DNA from: Larix kaempferi
Taxonomy: Eukaryota > Streptophyta > Pinopsida > Pinales > Pinaceae
NCBI GenBank assembly: GCA_027924585.1
Contig: BSBM01000762.1
Span: forward strand, 10,822,501-10,886,500
Reading direction: 5' to 3'
Length of the DNA: 64,000 nt
Numbering within the stretch: position 1 is the stretch's first letter; each line of letters starts with the position of its first letter. This document shows, one piece after another, positions 11,362 to 22,099 of the stretch. Both the position numbers and the translations under genes were made by a program. Under the pieces are notes generated by a model. That model did not search any database. It was not told where the DNA came from and saw only the letters and a list, made by a program, of their open reading frames with translations.

Positions 11362-13100
11362 TGTAACATCCCCATCCATCATTTTGACCAACATAGGGGC
11401 ACGTGAATTAATTATGGGTTTATAAATTTCTCCCCATAGCCATAATAGAAAATGCATAAACAATTAAAATGTGTGTGTAGATGCATAAATAAAACATAAC
11501 GAAAATAACTCTATCCACACACACATGCATATAAAAGCATAATTATCACAAACATAATAATAATTTCATTGCACATCAAATACAAATAGAATATTGATCT
11601 TTAGACAATGAAGATTCAAGCAACTGGATTTGTAAGAGAAATTTTCCACCCAACCTTAGGAAATCTATCCAGCATATACTATTTCTACTAAGAGGCCACC
11701 CCAAGTTGGGATATGAGGTCACCAGGGCAAAGGAAACACCTACATGCTTCTATCTCTTAGTCCAAAACCCATTATGCTCTCAATGCTTATCTAAATGCTC
11801 ATCTAAAGTTATACATGAATCTCACTCATCCATCAAATCCTTGGATCCCACAATACTTTCCCCACGCATCACCTTTATAGGATTAGGCATCCCCTTCAAT
11901 ATTCCATGGTTTCCTCGGGTGATCCATCTTGCTAGGTTCTTACCAGTGTGTCCATAGAAGGATTTGAACTTGTTGTATGTTGTTGGAGAACCTCTTATAG
12001 TGTTAATTCATGGATTCTCAAGCATGCATAAGTTTCATAACTCAATGGGTAAGGGTTCCTAGCCTACCCAAACTTAATGCTCACCTACAAACATCTTGTT
12101 TCCCTTCAAATCTACAACTCTAGTTCCAAATTTGAATTTCTAGGTAATACATAGTCTGATAATTGATAGTGGTATCAATAACATGAGGAAAAAACCCTAC
12201 GTAGTGTAAATCTACATCTATAATAGAAAATGAGTGGTTGACTCCAAAAGATAAGAGAGAATGATGACAAGACAACTAACAAACTTTTGACCATAGAAGA
12301 AAGGACCATTATAACTATCATAGAAGTATATTTATCCCATGCTTCCATAACTACATGAAAGGACTTTACCCACCAACCTCACATATGCATTCAACTATTG
12401 GATTTAATAGGAAAAATGAATCAATTAGCTCATTTAAAGCACATGGCAACAATTGGATGAGTTCTAAGGATGGCATTTGGAAATAAAGGATCTAATCTCC
12501 CATAGTCCCCCTTTTCTCTTTCACTTTAGTGGAATCATAGCCCCTCTAGTTCTCTTTACATAGCCATCTTGTACCATTTTTTTTATTTTTTCAACATAAT
12601 ATTTACATAGCTTTTCGAGTAAGCATGACAAGCCAACCATACGATCCATATAGAAATATTTACATTATACATGCCTAGCCATTCACTAGTCAAACCTTGG
12701 CCTTAAGCTTCACACTAGGTATCCATACTAGCATTTTACATCATTTACACCAGTATAGATCCATCTTAAACCCGGATCTATCAAGCACTGAGAGGGATCC
12801 AATTTTTTGAGGTGTAATTTTTTTTAACTTAATTTTTTTCATGCATCCAAAAAAATTAAAGCTCCAGAAATTTAACCCCTCTCATTGAGCCGATATGGAT
12901 TTTTTAAATAACTTTTCATTTGGTTTTAAATTTTTATTTTATGAGTAGACATGATTTTGTTTAATCACTTTTTATTTTTGGTAACGTAATGCTACGTTAC
13001 GTGACAACATCTCCCCCATATCGGACTATAGTGCACCTCACTCCTCTCAGTGCAATAATTTTGATTCAATACATTTCAAGTCAAAGATGGGGGTATTACA
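11362..13100 (-). repeat. 3' LTR of gypsy #2 (1739 bp)
   Basis: Starts TGTAACATCCCCATCC and ends GGGGGTATTACA. The equivalent right LTR begins TTCCACATCCCCATCC and ends GGGGTATTACA. This LTR is about 340 bp longer, mainly because of a block around 12,748-13,057 that the right LTR lacks. Confidence 0.9.
12748..13057. mobile_element. ~310-bp extra block in the left LTR, with internal inverted repeats
   Basis: Absent from the right LTR, where TTTACATCATTTTGATTC runs uninterrupted. Near its ends are GCACTGAGAGG (12,785-12,795) and its exact reverse complement CCTCTCAGTGC (13,043-13,053). A palindrome GTAACGTA-ATGC-TACGTTAC is at 12,981-13,000. It could be a small foldback or MITE-like insertion. 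A deletion in the other LTR is possible but less likely given the inverted repeats. A target duplication could not be defined. Confidence 0.5.
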
Positions 13101-13116
13101 ATCCCCTCCCCCTTGG
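13101..13116 (-). promoter_or_regulatory. polypurine tract of gypsy #2
   Basis: On the minus strand CCAAGGGGGAGGGGAT immediately precedes TGTAATACCC, the start of the 3' LTR. This is the plus-strand priming site position for reverse transcription. Confidence 0.85.
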
Positions 13117-13373
13117 AATAACATTTTCGTAGTGTTTTCTTAAAATTATAACAAAAATGGATATGCCTTTCTCATGGCACCCTCCAACTCCCATGTAGCC
13201 TCATCAGGACCAAAGTGCTTTCATTGCACCTTTACTTGTCTGATGACTCAATTCCAGAGCAATGTTACCTTCTTGTCAAGGATGCATAGTGGCTTGGTTT
13301 ATAACTCTCCCTTGGGTTCCAACTAGATATGATCCCAATCAATCGTATGGTTAGGATCATGTACATATTTCCT

Positions 13374-13740
13374 AATCAAAGAAACATGAAAAACATTATG
13401 AGCTCTAGTGCTAACAAAAAATGCAATTATATATGCAACTGGCCCTATCCTCTAAATCACTTCAAATGTCCCACAATATCTTGGTGATAGCTTGGCACAA
13501 CTTTCAAGCTTCAAGGAAATTTTCCTTGGCCTCACTCGAAGGTAAACATGATCCCCAACATTGAATTCCCTATGCATTGTGTTCTTATCTATATAGCTTT
13601 TCTTCCTATCTTGGGCTACCTTTAAATTTTGCCTAATATTTGTAACCTCTTGTTCTGTTTCCTTAAATAATTTTGGCCCAAGTACAATTTTTTTCACTGG
13701 ATTACCCAAGTCATTGGCGTTCTACTCCTTCTTCCATACA
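13374..13740 (-). pseudogene. gypsy #2 integrase C-terminal region
   Basis: The minus-strand frame at 13,452-13,709 carries VLGPKLFKETEQEV, then NLKVAQDRKKSYIDKN and GDHVYLRVRPRK followed by KLSPRYCGTFEVI, the usual C-terminal DNA-binding (GPY/F-type) part of a Ty3/gypsy integrase. A second frame just upstream reads LYGRRSRTPMTW, which joins to FEALY at 13,954 once the SINE is removed. Confidence 0.85.
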
Positions 13741-13948
13741 GCCTGAGTGGGCCTAACGGTTAAGAACATGTGCTCCCTCCTAGGAGATCATAGGTTCAAA
13801 TCCGTAGGGGGGTAGGGTATGTACACCTATGTAGACTTTAGTAGTTAAATCGATGCGCATAGGGGGGTCCCTTGTCCCACAAACATGGGGGTCTCATACA
13901 CCAAATTGGTGTCTCGCTTGGCAGTGACCTTTAAAATAGATTATTATT
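13741..13948 (+). mobile_element. tRNA-derived SINE (208 bp) inside the gypsy integrase
   Basis: The 5' end is tRNA-like. A box A candidate, GTGGGCCTAACGGTTAAG, starts near 13,747, and box B, GGTTCAAATCC, is at 13,793-13,803, with tRNA-like spacing for an internal RNA polymerase III promoter. The 3' end is a TTATTATTATT tail. ATACA is duplicated at 13,736-13,740 and 13,949-13,953. The integrase reading SPFEALY...GRRSRTP is restored when the block and one ATACA are taken out. The tRNA-unrelated body holds GGGGGG-rich words. It is not a functional tRNA because the cloverleaf 3' half diverges. I cannot name the SINE family. Confidence 0.85.
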
Positions 13949-14519
13949 ATACAAAGCTTCAAATGGACTCATTCTCAACGATGCTTGTTTCCCATTGTCA
14001 TATGCAAACTCTACCAAGTGTAGATAATCTTGCCACTTGGATGGTTTGTCCATCACATACAGGCAAAGCATGTATTCAAGAACCCAATTTACTCTTTCTA
14101 TTTTTATATCTGTTTGTGGATGATAGGTAGTGTTAAAGCTCAGATGTGTACCCAAATTTGCAAAAATACTTTTCTAGAAATTTGAAGTAAATTTGGTATC
14201 ACGATCAAAGACAATTGCTTTGGGTAACCATTTAATTTGAATATTTCTTTCATGAATATTCCTGCTATCTCATTATCCTTGTAGGTATACTTAATAGGAA
14301 TAAAATTTCTTGCTTAGATAACTTTTCCACCACACTCATGATCGAGTCATGTTGCCTCACTATGATTGGGAACTCTATAATAAAATCCATGGTTACCACT
14401 TCCCATTTCCATTCCAAAATTGGTAAAAGATGCAATAAACCTGTTGGGTGTTGATGCTCAACTTTCACTTTTTGGTATTTCATACATTCTAAAATGTACT
14501 CAGCAATATATTTCTTCAT
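13949..14519 (-). pseudogene. gypsy #2 integrase catalytic core
   Basis: Minus-strand segments give VTMDFIIEFP (first Asp, about 14,390), FDRDTKFTSNF (about 14,200), and HPQTDIKIERVNW..YMLCLY (13,931-14,155), covering the D,D,35E core. The zinc-finger CxxC is changed: the frame reads ECMKYQ, so the second cysteine is lost. The frame is discontinuous between segments. Confidence 0.85.
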
Positions 14520-14760
14520 TTACAACCTGAGAAATTATTTTATGATATCTTGGGTGACCAGAATATGTCATTTTATGGATTTCATCCATTATAATTCTCC
14601 TCAAGTCAAGCGCATTTGGAATATAAATTATGTTTTTATAGGGAAGAAGTCCATCATTCTCCAAATGATAACCTTCATAGTTGTTTTCCAAATTATGTTG
14701 TTGTAATTTATGTTTTAATTTCACATATTACTCATCTTCCACAAGAGAATTAGCAATCTG
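14500..14760 (-). pseudogene. gypsy #2 RNase H-integrase linker and HHCC zinc finger
   Basis: The frame at 14,500-14,724 reads DGLLPYKNIIYIPNAL and then HKMTYSGHPRYHK, the histidine pair of the integrase N-terminal zinc finger. It overlaps the next integrase segment in another frame, showing a frameshift. Confidence 0.8.
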
Positions 14761-15300
14761 TTGTCTCGAATTTGATTGGAAAATGCTAATGACTTCCACA
14801 TGCATTTCATGTAATTTTCTATTGAGTGCATCAACCACTTTATTTTCTTTCTCTTTTATGTGTTTGATCTCAAATTCAAATTCACATAGAAATTATAGCC
14901 TGGTAGATTGCCTAGCATTTAGTGTTGGATGCTCAAATAAATATTTCGGACCACAGTGGTCTATTCTAAGATCGAATTTTCTACCCATCAAATAGTTTTT
15001 CCACATCTTCAAAGCATGTACTATGGCAGCAAGTTCTAAATCATGGGTAGCATAATTCTTTCATACTCTTTCATCTTTCTTGATTCATAACATACCACAC
15101 GATTGTCTTGCATAAGAGTTCCTCCAAGTCCATGTTTGCATGCATCTATACACACCACAAAATCATTTTCTAGGTTTGCAATTTTCAGAATTGGAGCACT
15201 TGTAAGAATTTTTTCCAACAATTGAAAACTTTCTTCACATTTTTGTGTCCATTCAAATTTTATTACATTCTTTTGCAAAGAAGTGATGGTGTGTGCAACC
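14761..15300 (-). pseudogene. gypsy #2 RNase H
   Basis: The frame at 15,036-15,278 contains KFEWTQKCEESFQLLEK, then APILKIANLENDFVVCID and ACKHGLGGTLMQ with YESRKMKEYER, the core of a Ty3/gypsy RNase H. The downstream part (14,761-15,035) is interrupted but holds the decayed LRTDH and IKHIKEKE-like ends. Confidence 0.85.
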
Positions 15301-15860
15301 TTGAATAATTATTCAATTAAACTCCTATAATAACCAACAGGGCCCATAAAGGATCACACATCTGTCACATTTCTTGGAATTGGACAATTCATAATGGTAT
15401 CAATCTTTTCTAGATCCATTGATATTCCTTCCTATGAAATAATGTGACCCAAATAATAAATTTGTTTTTTTATAAAAATCACATTTTCTTAGATTTTCAT
15501 ACAACTTATGTTCCTTTATCAATTGCAAATCAATCCAAAAACGTTCTTCATGATTCTTTTCATTCTTAGAATAAATAAGAATGTCATATAGAAAAACATG
15601 AATAAACTTGTCCAAATACTTGTTGAAAACACTATTCATTGAGACACATGAATGTAGTTGATGCATTAGTGAAACCAAATGGCACCACCACAAACTCATA
15701 GTGTCCATACCTTGTTCTAAAGGCTTACTTGTGGATGCCTTCTTCCTTTGTTTTCACCTAAATGGCAACCAGTCCTCAAGTCAATCTTTGAAAAATACTT
15801 TCCTGCCTCTCATTTGATAAAAAATATCATCAATTCAAGGTAATGGGTACTTGATTGACA
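15301..15860 (-). pseudogene. gypsy #2 reverse transcriptase, partial, dead active site
   Basis: Palm and thumb pieces are present: YPLPLIDDIFYQMRG (about 15,800), [20 protein letters not shown], and VFLYDILIYSKNE (15,400-15,708). The catalytic pair is LYD where family members have LDD, so one essential aspartate is missing. The N-terminal fingers are absent: the protease tail runs almost directly into YPLP, which implies an internal deletion of more than 100 codons. Confidence 0.85.
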
Positions 15861-16340
15861 ACCTATCTAAAGAACTTCTTTAGCTGCATGGCTGAAATAT
15901 TCCTAATAGAAACTACCTTTGGAATTCCCTTCATTACCCTTGGGTTTCCTTCATCAATGAATTCAAAGGTCTTTTTGTAGGAATCAAGTTTCAATTTGTG
16001 TGCTTCCAACCAATCCATTCCAACAAGAATATCATAGGAACAAAGTAGAAAAATATTTGGATTTTCCCATGTGAAGACTTCATCCATTTACAATGGACAT
16101 TTCTCAACTATTTCACTAAATTTCCTCTTGGTTCCAGTGGCTAGTTAGACCAACCATGATTTTCTATGCTTTGTTTTATCAAAATAAAAAACCTCAACAA
16201 ATCTTAGGAGTGATATACATATGAATAAATCCAGGGTCAATCAAAATAGAAATAGATTGCTTAGAAATATTACCTTCAACCTCAACCACAACTTATTGAT
16301 GGTCTTCTTGGAGGTCATCTAATGCAACATGAATTCTAGG
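15861..16340 (-). pseudogene. gypsy #2 aspartic protease
   Basis: The minus-strand reading includes SILIDPGFIHMYITPK near 16,230, where the D-S/T-G motif has become D-P-G, and YDILVGMDWLEAHKLKLD with FEFIDEG in the 15,863-16,087 frame. The order protease then RT is normal for this superfamily. Confidence 0.8.
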
Positions 16341-17200
16341 GACGTTCCTTGCTACTTGCCCCGCAATTTCATCATCTTGGATGTCGTGAACTTACTTTGC
16401 ACTCCCATTTCGATGTAGAATTTTTTTTAAGTATATGGCCCTCTCCACATCCCCAACATTGAAGTGGCTCTCTTGTTTCCTACCATCCTAGTTGGATTAG
16501 TCACACCCTGTGTTAGCTACCGTTGTTGATTTCGGAAATGAGAAGGCTTGAACCCCTTCTTTCTTTGGTCAAACTTCTCATTTTTCTTATATTTCCATGC
16601 CTTTTATGGAATTCTCGCCTGCATTTGTTTTGATCATAACAATGCTTATCCTTCCTTATGGTTTATTATCGAGTTTGAGGTTCATCAAACTCAATTTTTT
16701 CTTTATATGACTGAGGTAAACTCCACTTAGAAAAAAATGAATTTTGACTTTATCATCTCTTATATACCTGACATATCGCATTAGCTCCAAGAATTTATTT
16801 ACATATTCCTCCATGGTCATTTGTCCCACTTTCAATTCATGGAACTCTTTGATTTTGCATAATAGTACCTATCAAAGAGGTACTTCTGCTTGAAGTATTT
16901 CTTGAATTGCTTCCACACAATCTCCATTTCATTGATCTTCTTCACTTTCCTAAGGTGATACCACCATATAAATGCTCTTCCATTCAAATTGAATATCGAC
17001 ACCATTACTTTCATGTTCCCGGTAGTATTGGACTTGGAAATACTTCATAATCTAAAGAAGGAAAGCCTCAACTTCTTAACCAAATTTCACTTCACTGTCA
17101 AAAGTAGGAGGTTTGGTCTTCCTAAATTATCCATGTGAGTTGTTATTGAAAGCCTCTTCCTCTTATTCCCATTAGATGAAGAGATTGAACCTTCACTGAA
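16341..17200 (-). pseudogene. gypsy #2 gag with zinc knuckle
   Basis: The frame at 16,832-17,014 reads NLNGRAFIWWYHL and VWKQFKKYFKQKYL, typical of plant gypsy gag. Nearer the protease is CWGCGEGH (about 16,450-16,475), the first part of a CCHC zinc knuckle. The final cysteine is lost behind an A-run. The gag is split by stops. Confidence 0.75.
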
Positions 17201-18344
17201 GTCTTTAGAGGCATATGACTCACTATAAGAGAAAATTGAAGTATGTGTCTTATCTTTAGAAACTCTTCTTGAGCTATGGAACCTCTTGTGAGAATGTCTC
17301 CTTGAGCTACTTCCACTTTTTTTCTAATTTCCTAAGTGTTTCCCTTGGTGAATCTTCCTCTAAATGTCTGTTAAGATTTGGAGCATAACTACATTTAGTT
17401 TATTTTATTCATAAGCTCTCATCATCCTCTGATTATTTGATTTGCAACTTTGCAATTCCACTCTTAGGATTCTAATGCTTTCTATGATGTTTGGGGCAGT
17501 TACTTGATTTCTTCGGCCATTGGATTTTGTTTATGCATTCTCCACCTGTATATTCTCTCCCACGGCATATGTTTTAGCTGTATAGGGATCACGTGCATCA
17601 TCCATGATGACAATCTTGTTGGCCCAAACAAAACCAAGGATTTCCAGCTATACTATATTAAACGTTGACCCTTAGCTATCCCTGATAGGATATTGAATTT
17701 GCAAAAGTGTATATATAAACACATTTGTTAGCTTCATTGTATTTTTAGAAAATTATAAAATTAAAATTAATTTTCATGCATTCTGGGAACCACCCATATT
17801 AACATTGTTTGTCAAATTATGGCTATGTAACAGGCGCTTTTCTAATCAAATTTTTGAAACATATAAATCACCCCTTCAGAATCAGACTATGCACATTGTT
17901 CCCTCATGGATAAGATTTCCAATGACTATAACTATGCCCAATTCCGATTTCTAGGAAAAAGTTAAAACTTTTCAAAATTGTCAAATTTGACTAATTATGC
18001 ACTTTTCCTACAAGTCCATTTGACTTTAGTGGCCAACTTTAGACATTTGTAGAAGAAAATTTAGGGAGAACAAAAAAAAATCTATTTTCCCTAATAATAC
18101 ACATCACAAGGATTACTTAGCAACTTTCAGATCTATGATCTGATGCTCCTGCCACTTTTTATGAAATTTTGGAATTAACTACTTTTAACTTTTTGTACTT
18201 TCTCCAGACTTGGAAAGTTTTAGCAATTTATATAACATAGTCTTGAGCTGATAGCACAATGGATCATTTCCAGTCCCATTAGTCTTGTCATCACCATAGG
18301 GAATTTACTATGTTCTTTGATGTATTAGGGGGGATGACGGGGGT

Positions 18345-18362
18345 AAGGGGGCTTGCCCCCTT
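18345..18362. other. perfect GC-rich hairpin
   Basis: AAGGGGGC-TT-GCCCCCTT: eight paired bases each side of a two-base loop. It lies in the gypsy #2 leader. It could fold in the RNA; its role is unknown. Confidence 0.6.
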
Positions 18363-18607
18363 GCGGCAATCTGACGCATAAGATTATTGATTTTTTTTTC
18401 CAATTTTTAGTACCTGATAGTCGAGGGTGGAAACCACTGCTTATTTCTCGATTACCCTTTTCCAACGATGAGACCTAAGTTGTCGATCAAATTCGCAACA
18501 TTTTTCCTCTACCGGAAATGATTTTTGACCAATCAATAAATAGTTTCGCAACACTTAATTTCTCCTTTTCTGGGGCCTCCACTCATGCGAAAAATCCTTT
18601 GCACAGA

Positions 18608-18960
18608 TGGTTTAGATTTGCCACCCAATGGGTCCAGATTAAATCTCAATCGTTTGCGTAACTAACCCTCAGGATAAAGTATGTTTACTTCCCTTTGCGC
18701 AAATGGTTGCAATCACATGATGGAACTTGTGCAATCAAATCTCAGTAATTCGTGCTCATGTACCTCAGGATAAATTAAATTCATCTTCCTTAGTGCAAAG
18801 GTTTAGGATTGAAAGTTGGAACATGCACGATGCAATTTCATCCATTCGTGCTCATGCACCCAAGGATAAGGTATGGTTAACTCTTCATGCGCAAATGGAC
18901 AAGATTTGAGGATGGAAACTTGCATGATCAATCTTGGCCATTCACGTTGGGGGTACTTCT
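18608..18960. repeat. 96-bp tandem repeat, about 3.6 copies
   Basis: Units start at 18,608, 18,704, 18,800 and 18,896, exactly 96 bp apart. Each carries, in order, TGG/GGTTTAG-like, AATCTCA or AATTTCAT, CATTCGTGCTCATG, CC(T/A)CAGGATAA and a closing GCGCAAA or GTGCAAA. The last unit is partial. Substitutions make the copies distinct. Confidence 0.8.
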
Positions 18961-19022
18961 CTAGCACCAAGTTGGACACTTAGAGATTTCTCGAGGTATC
19001 CAAAATTCCTCGGGAAGCCAAA

Positions 19023-19100
19023 GATCTCGCCGTAGATACCATCATAATCTGCAGATTCTCAGATCTCGCCATAGATACCATCAAAATCTGCAGATTCTCA
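19023..19100. repeat. 39-bp direct duplication
   Basis: AGATCTCGCCGTAGATACCA at 19,023 and AGATCTCGCCATAGATACCA at 19,062, each followed by TCATAATCTGCAGATTCTC or TCAAAATCTGCAGATTCTC. Two adjacent copies with two differences. Confidence 0.85.
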
Positions 19101-19590
19101 TGCTTTTTTGACTGGGTGTCAACAAGACACTTCTACCATGGCACATGTGCATCTCTTTCAACATGGATGGTCTACATCACACCTCTCTTCTCCAGGTCTT
19201 CCCTCCGTCCACATGGCATGGGTGGGATCCACTTCAAATTTTTCCCAAATTTAAAATTTTCATGAATACGTGAAATTTTAATTCAATAATAAGGGGCTTA
19301 TTACCAAATTAACCTTGGCCCTTTTTTCATAATTTGGAATTTATCAGTCACATAATAGAATAAAACTTTTCTATTAATAATTCTGCAAATTTTCCCCTCC
19401 GCTCGAATTAATCTACCATTCATATTGGTAGACCATACTATTTAACTCACGACTCAATTAGAATGCCATCTAACAACTAAAACCATGGATTTTCATAGAA
19501 AATTTCCATCAAACCGCTTCATCTGTAAACTCTAATTGTTTCCTGTAGGTGTGGATTCATGCCCATACAACCCCAATGCCACAACCTAAA

Positions 19591-19602
19591 GCTCTGATGC
19601 CA
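19591..19602 (-). promoter_or_regulatory. primer-binding site of gypsy #2
   Basis: The plus strand GCTCTGATGCCA is TGGCATCAGAGC on the minus strand, one base different from the initiator tRNA-Met complement TGGTATCAGAGC. It lies three bases inside the right LTR. Confidence 0.8.
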
Positions 19603-19605
19603 TTC

Positions 19606-21002
19606 TTCCACATCCCCATCCATCATTCTGACCAATAGAGGGGGACATGAACAAATTATGAGCATCTAAATTTCACCCCATGACCATAATACAAAATTCA
19701 TAAACAATTAAAATGAGTGTGTAGATGCATAAATAAAAACACAAGGTAAATAACTCTATCCACACACATACACACACACACACATCATGCATATACAATC
19801 ATAATTATCACATGCATAATAATAGTTTCATTGCACATCAAATACAAAGAAAATACTTATCTTTAACCAAAGAAGATCCAAGCAATTGGTTGCGTAGGAG
19901 CAATTTTCCAGCCAACCTTACGCACTATGTCCAACATATACTCTTTCTTCTAAGAGGCCACCCCCAAGATAGGATATGAGGCCACCATGGCAAAGGAAAC
20001 ATCTACAGGATTCTATCTCTCAACCCACAACCCATTCTACTCTCACTACTTAGCCAAATGCTCATCCATGGTTCTATAGGAATCTCACTTAGCCACCACA
20101 ACCTTGGCTACCACAATACCTTCCCCACACAACACCTTTCTAGGATCATGCATCCCCATCACCAATCCATGGTTCCCTCAGGAAATCCATTTTGCCAAGT
20201 GCTTACCAGTGTGTGCATAAAAGGAGTAAAACCTAATGTATAGTGTTGGAGAACCTCCTATAGTGTTAATTAATGGCTTCTTAAGCATGCATAAGTAGAA
20301 TACCTCAATAAGTGAGGGTTCCTAGCCTATTCAACCTCAATGTTCACATACAACCAGCTCTTTCCCCTTCAAATCTACATCTCTGGATCCAAATTCAAAA
20401 ATTTGGGTAATACATAGTTTGATAATTGGTAATGGTATCAACAACATGAGGAAAGAACTCTACGTAGTGTAAATCTACATGGATAATAGAAAATGAGTGG
20501 TAGACTCCAAAACATAGGAGGGAATGGTGACAAGAAAACCGACATAACTTCTAACCATAGAAGAAAGGACCCTTACAACTATCATAGAAGTATATTCATC
20601 TCATGGATTTAATAGTCAAAAGAGAGTAATTAACTCATTTAAAGCACATGGTAGTTGCAATTGGATGAGTTTTAAGGATGCCACTTGGAAATAGAGGATT
20701 TAATCTCCCATAGACGCCCTTTCCTCTTCCCCTCTAGTGGAATCATATACCCTCTAATGCTCTTTACACATCCATCTTGAAACATTTTATTATTTTTCGA
20801 ACATAATATTTGCATATTGTTTTGAGTTAGCATTACAAGCCAAAAATAAAATCCATATAGAAATATATACATTATGCATGCCTAGCCATTCAATAGTCAG
20901 GCCTTGGCCTTGAGTTCAACACTAGAAATCCATACCAGCATATTTACATTATTTACATCATTTTGATTCAATACATTCCAAGTCAAAACTAGGGGTATTA
21001 CA
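19606..21002 (-). repeat. 5' LTR of gypsy #2 (about 1397 bp)
   Basis: Collinear with the left LTR (CATCCCCATCCATCATT..., GTGTGTAGATGCATAAATAAAA, CACTTAGCCACC, GTGTTGGAGAACCTC, GCATGCCTAGCCATTCA) and ends AGGGGTATTACA at 21,002. A CA-repeat of about 20 bp is at 19,761-19,784. It carries the PBS at its inner edge, making it the 5' LTR of a minus-strand element. Confidence 0.9.
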
Positions 21003-22099
21003 CCTCTTAGATACAATTTTATGACACTATTTACAACAATAATTAGTGAACACTTTTTCGGGGATTTTAAATAGTAGCTTGAATTCCCTCTAATGGTGTA
21101 TAGTACCTCTTAAAAGTCAATCTTTCACCCCTCCATGGTTCATTTATTAGTTGGGATAACTTTTCTTCCTTTAAAACCCTCCCTTTTATTTATAAACCTC
21201 TTCTTTCTTCTATCCCTTCTTCTCCTATTCAAATTTTATTTTGTCTGCATGAGTAAATGAGAGACGAGGAGTGAGTTTTTCCTCCACTTCTTTACTAGTT
21301 CCCTAAATATGGGAGGTGGTTATTTCTAAATAAGAATGCAACACTTTCTTCACTAAGACTCTTGAGTCTCCACTCACTTTTTGTTTTCTTAAAACTTTGC
21401 AATAATCTTTATTTTAGAAGGTTCTCGAGTCAAGGTTAGCATAGCATAAAAGTCTATGGGATAGATAAGAATCCTCAAAAGGCATAGGTAATCCCCTCAT
21501 TTGACCACCCTCACTCTTCTTCACTGGTGAACACATAGCCCCATGGAAAATTTTAGGGGCTAATCTTAGCCCATGGGCTAAGTTTAGGGGTTTTAAATTT
21601 TTAATGGGCTATTTTTTTATTAAACACCTATTAAGTATGATTAACCCACATTTTATTTATTATTTTTAATGAATAGAAGGTTAGGCCCATTGAAGTTAAA
21701 ACGGGGATTCAAGATAAAACAATTTCACCCCTCTAAAAATTGATTTAAACCTCTATTCGCCCACAAAAATCACTAGGTAACTCCCATTCGTCTCCAATTT
21801 CCCCTGATTTTCAGAAATAACAGTTATTTGGACTTTTTTTCCTCTATCGATCATGGAAATCGAATTTGGAGTTACAACCATTGGACCTTCTATTAACATT
21901 GATTCTATTTGTTGTGGTGATGAAAAATTATGTCGTCGTTTTCCAAGAATATTCGTAGAGTATGGTGAATTTCTATGTACTGTGATAGTTAGAGTGATGT
22001 ACCCAACTACCACCAAAAGAGGGCTTGTTATGTGATGGTTTATTAATATTTAGCACCTATTTATTATTTTTGGTATATGTTTTCCTATTTTACTAATAT
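21003..22099. other. AT-rich flank, no gene recognised
   Basis: Begins with the right CCTCT duplication of gypsy #2. A GCCCATGGAAAATTTTAGGG-like stretch at 21,540-21,640 shares AAAATTTTAGGGG with 5170-5182 and is possibly an LTR scrap. An open frame on each strand at 21,753-22,035 is of ordinary length for chance and matches nothing I know. Confidence 0.35.

Larger units (their letters stand above)
17201..19590 (-). other. long untranslated leader of gypsy #2
   Basis: About 2.4 kb between gag and the PBS without any recognisable domain. It contains a perfect GC-rich hairpin (18,345-18,362), a 96-bp tandem repeat (18,608-18,960) and a 39-bp duplication (19,023-19,100). A short plus-strand open frame at 18,727-18,909 exists only because the repeat unit is a multiple of three. 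Confidence 0.55.
11362..21002 (-). mobile_element. Ty3/gypsy LTR retrotransposon #2, full length but inactive (~9.6 kb)
   Basis: Complete on structural grounds: two related LTRs, CCTCT target duplications at both sides, a polypurine tract inside the left LTR, a primer-binding site inside the right LTR, and gag-PR-RT-RH-IN in the expected order on the minus strand. The coding part is riddled with stops and frameshifts, lacks the N-terminal RT fingers, and has an altered RT active site. A SINE interrupts the integrase and an extra ~300-bp block sits in the left LTR. The gag-to-PBS leader is long (about 2.4 kb) and contains 96-bp tandem repeats. LTR sequence divergence is visible by eye, so the insertion is old. 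Confidence 0.92.

Noticed and set aside
13741-13815. A functional tRNA gene
   Set aside because: Box A- and box B-like words are present, but the 3' half does not complete a cloverleaf, and the tail plus flanking duplication show it is the head of a SINE.
18727-18909. Protein-coding ORF with 32-residue repeats
   Set aside because: It lies antisense to the gypsy element, in its leader, and is open only because the 96-bp repeat is a multiple of three.
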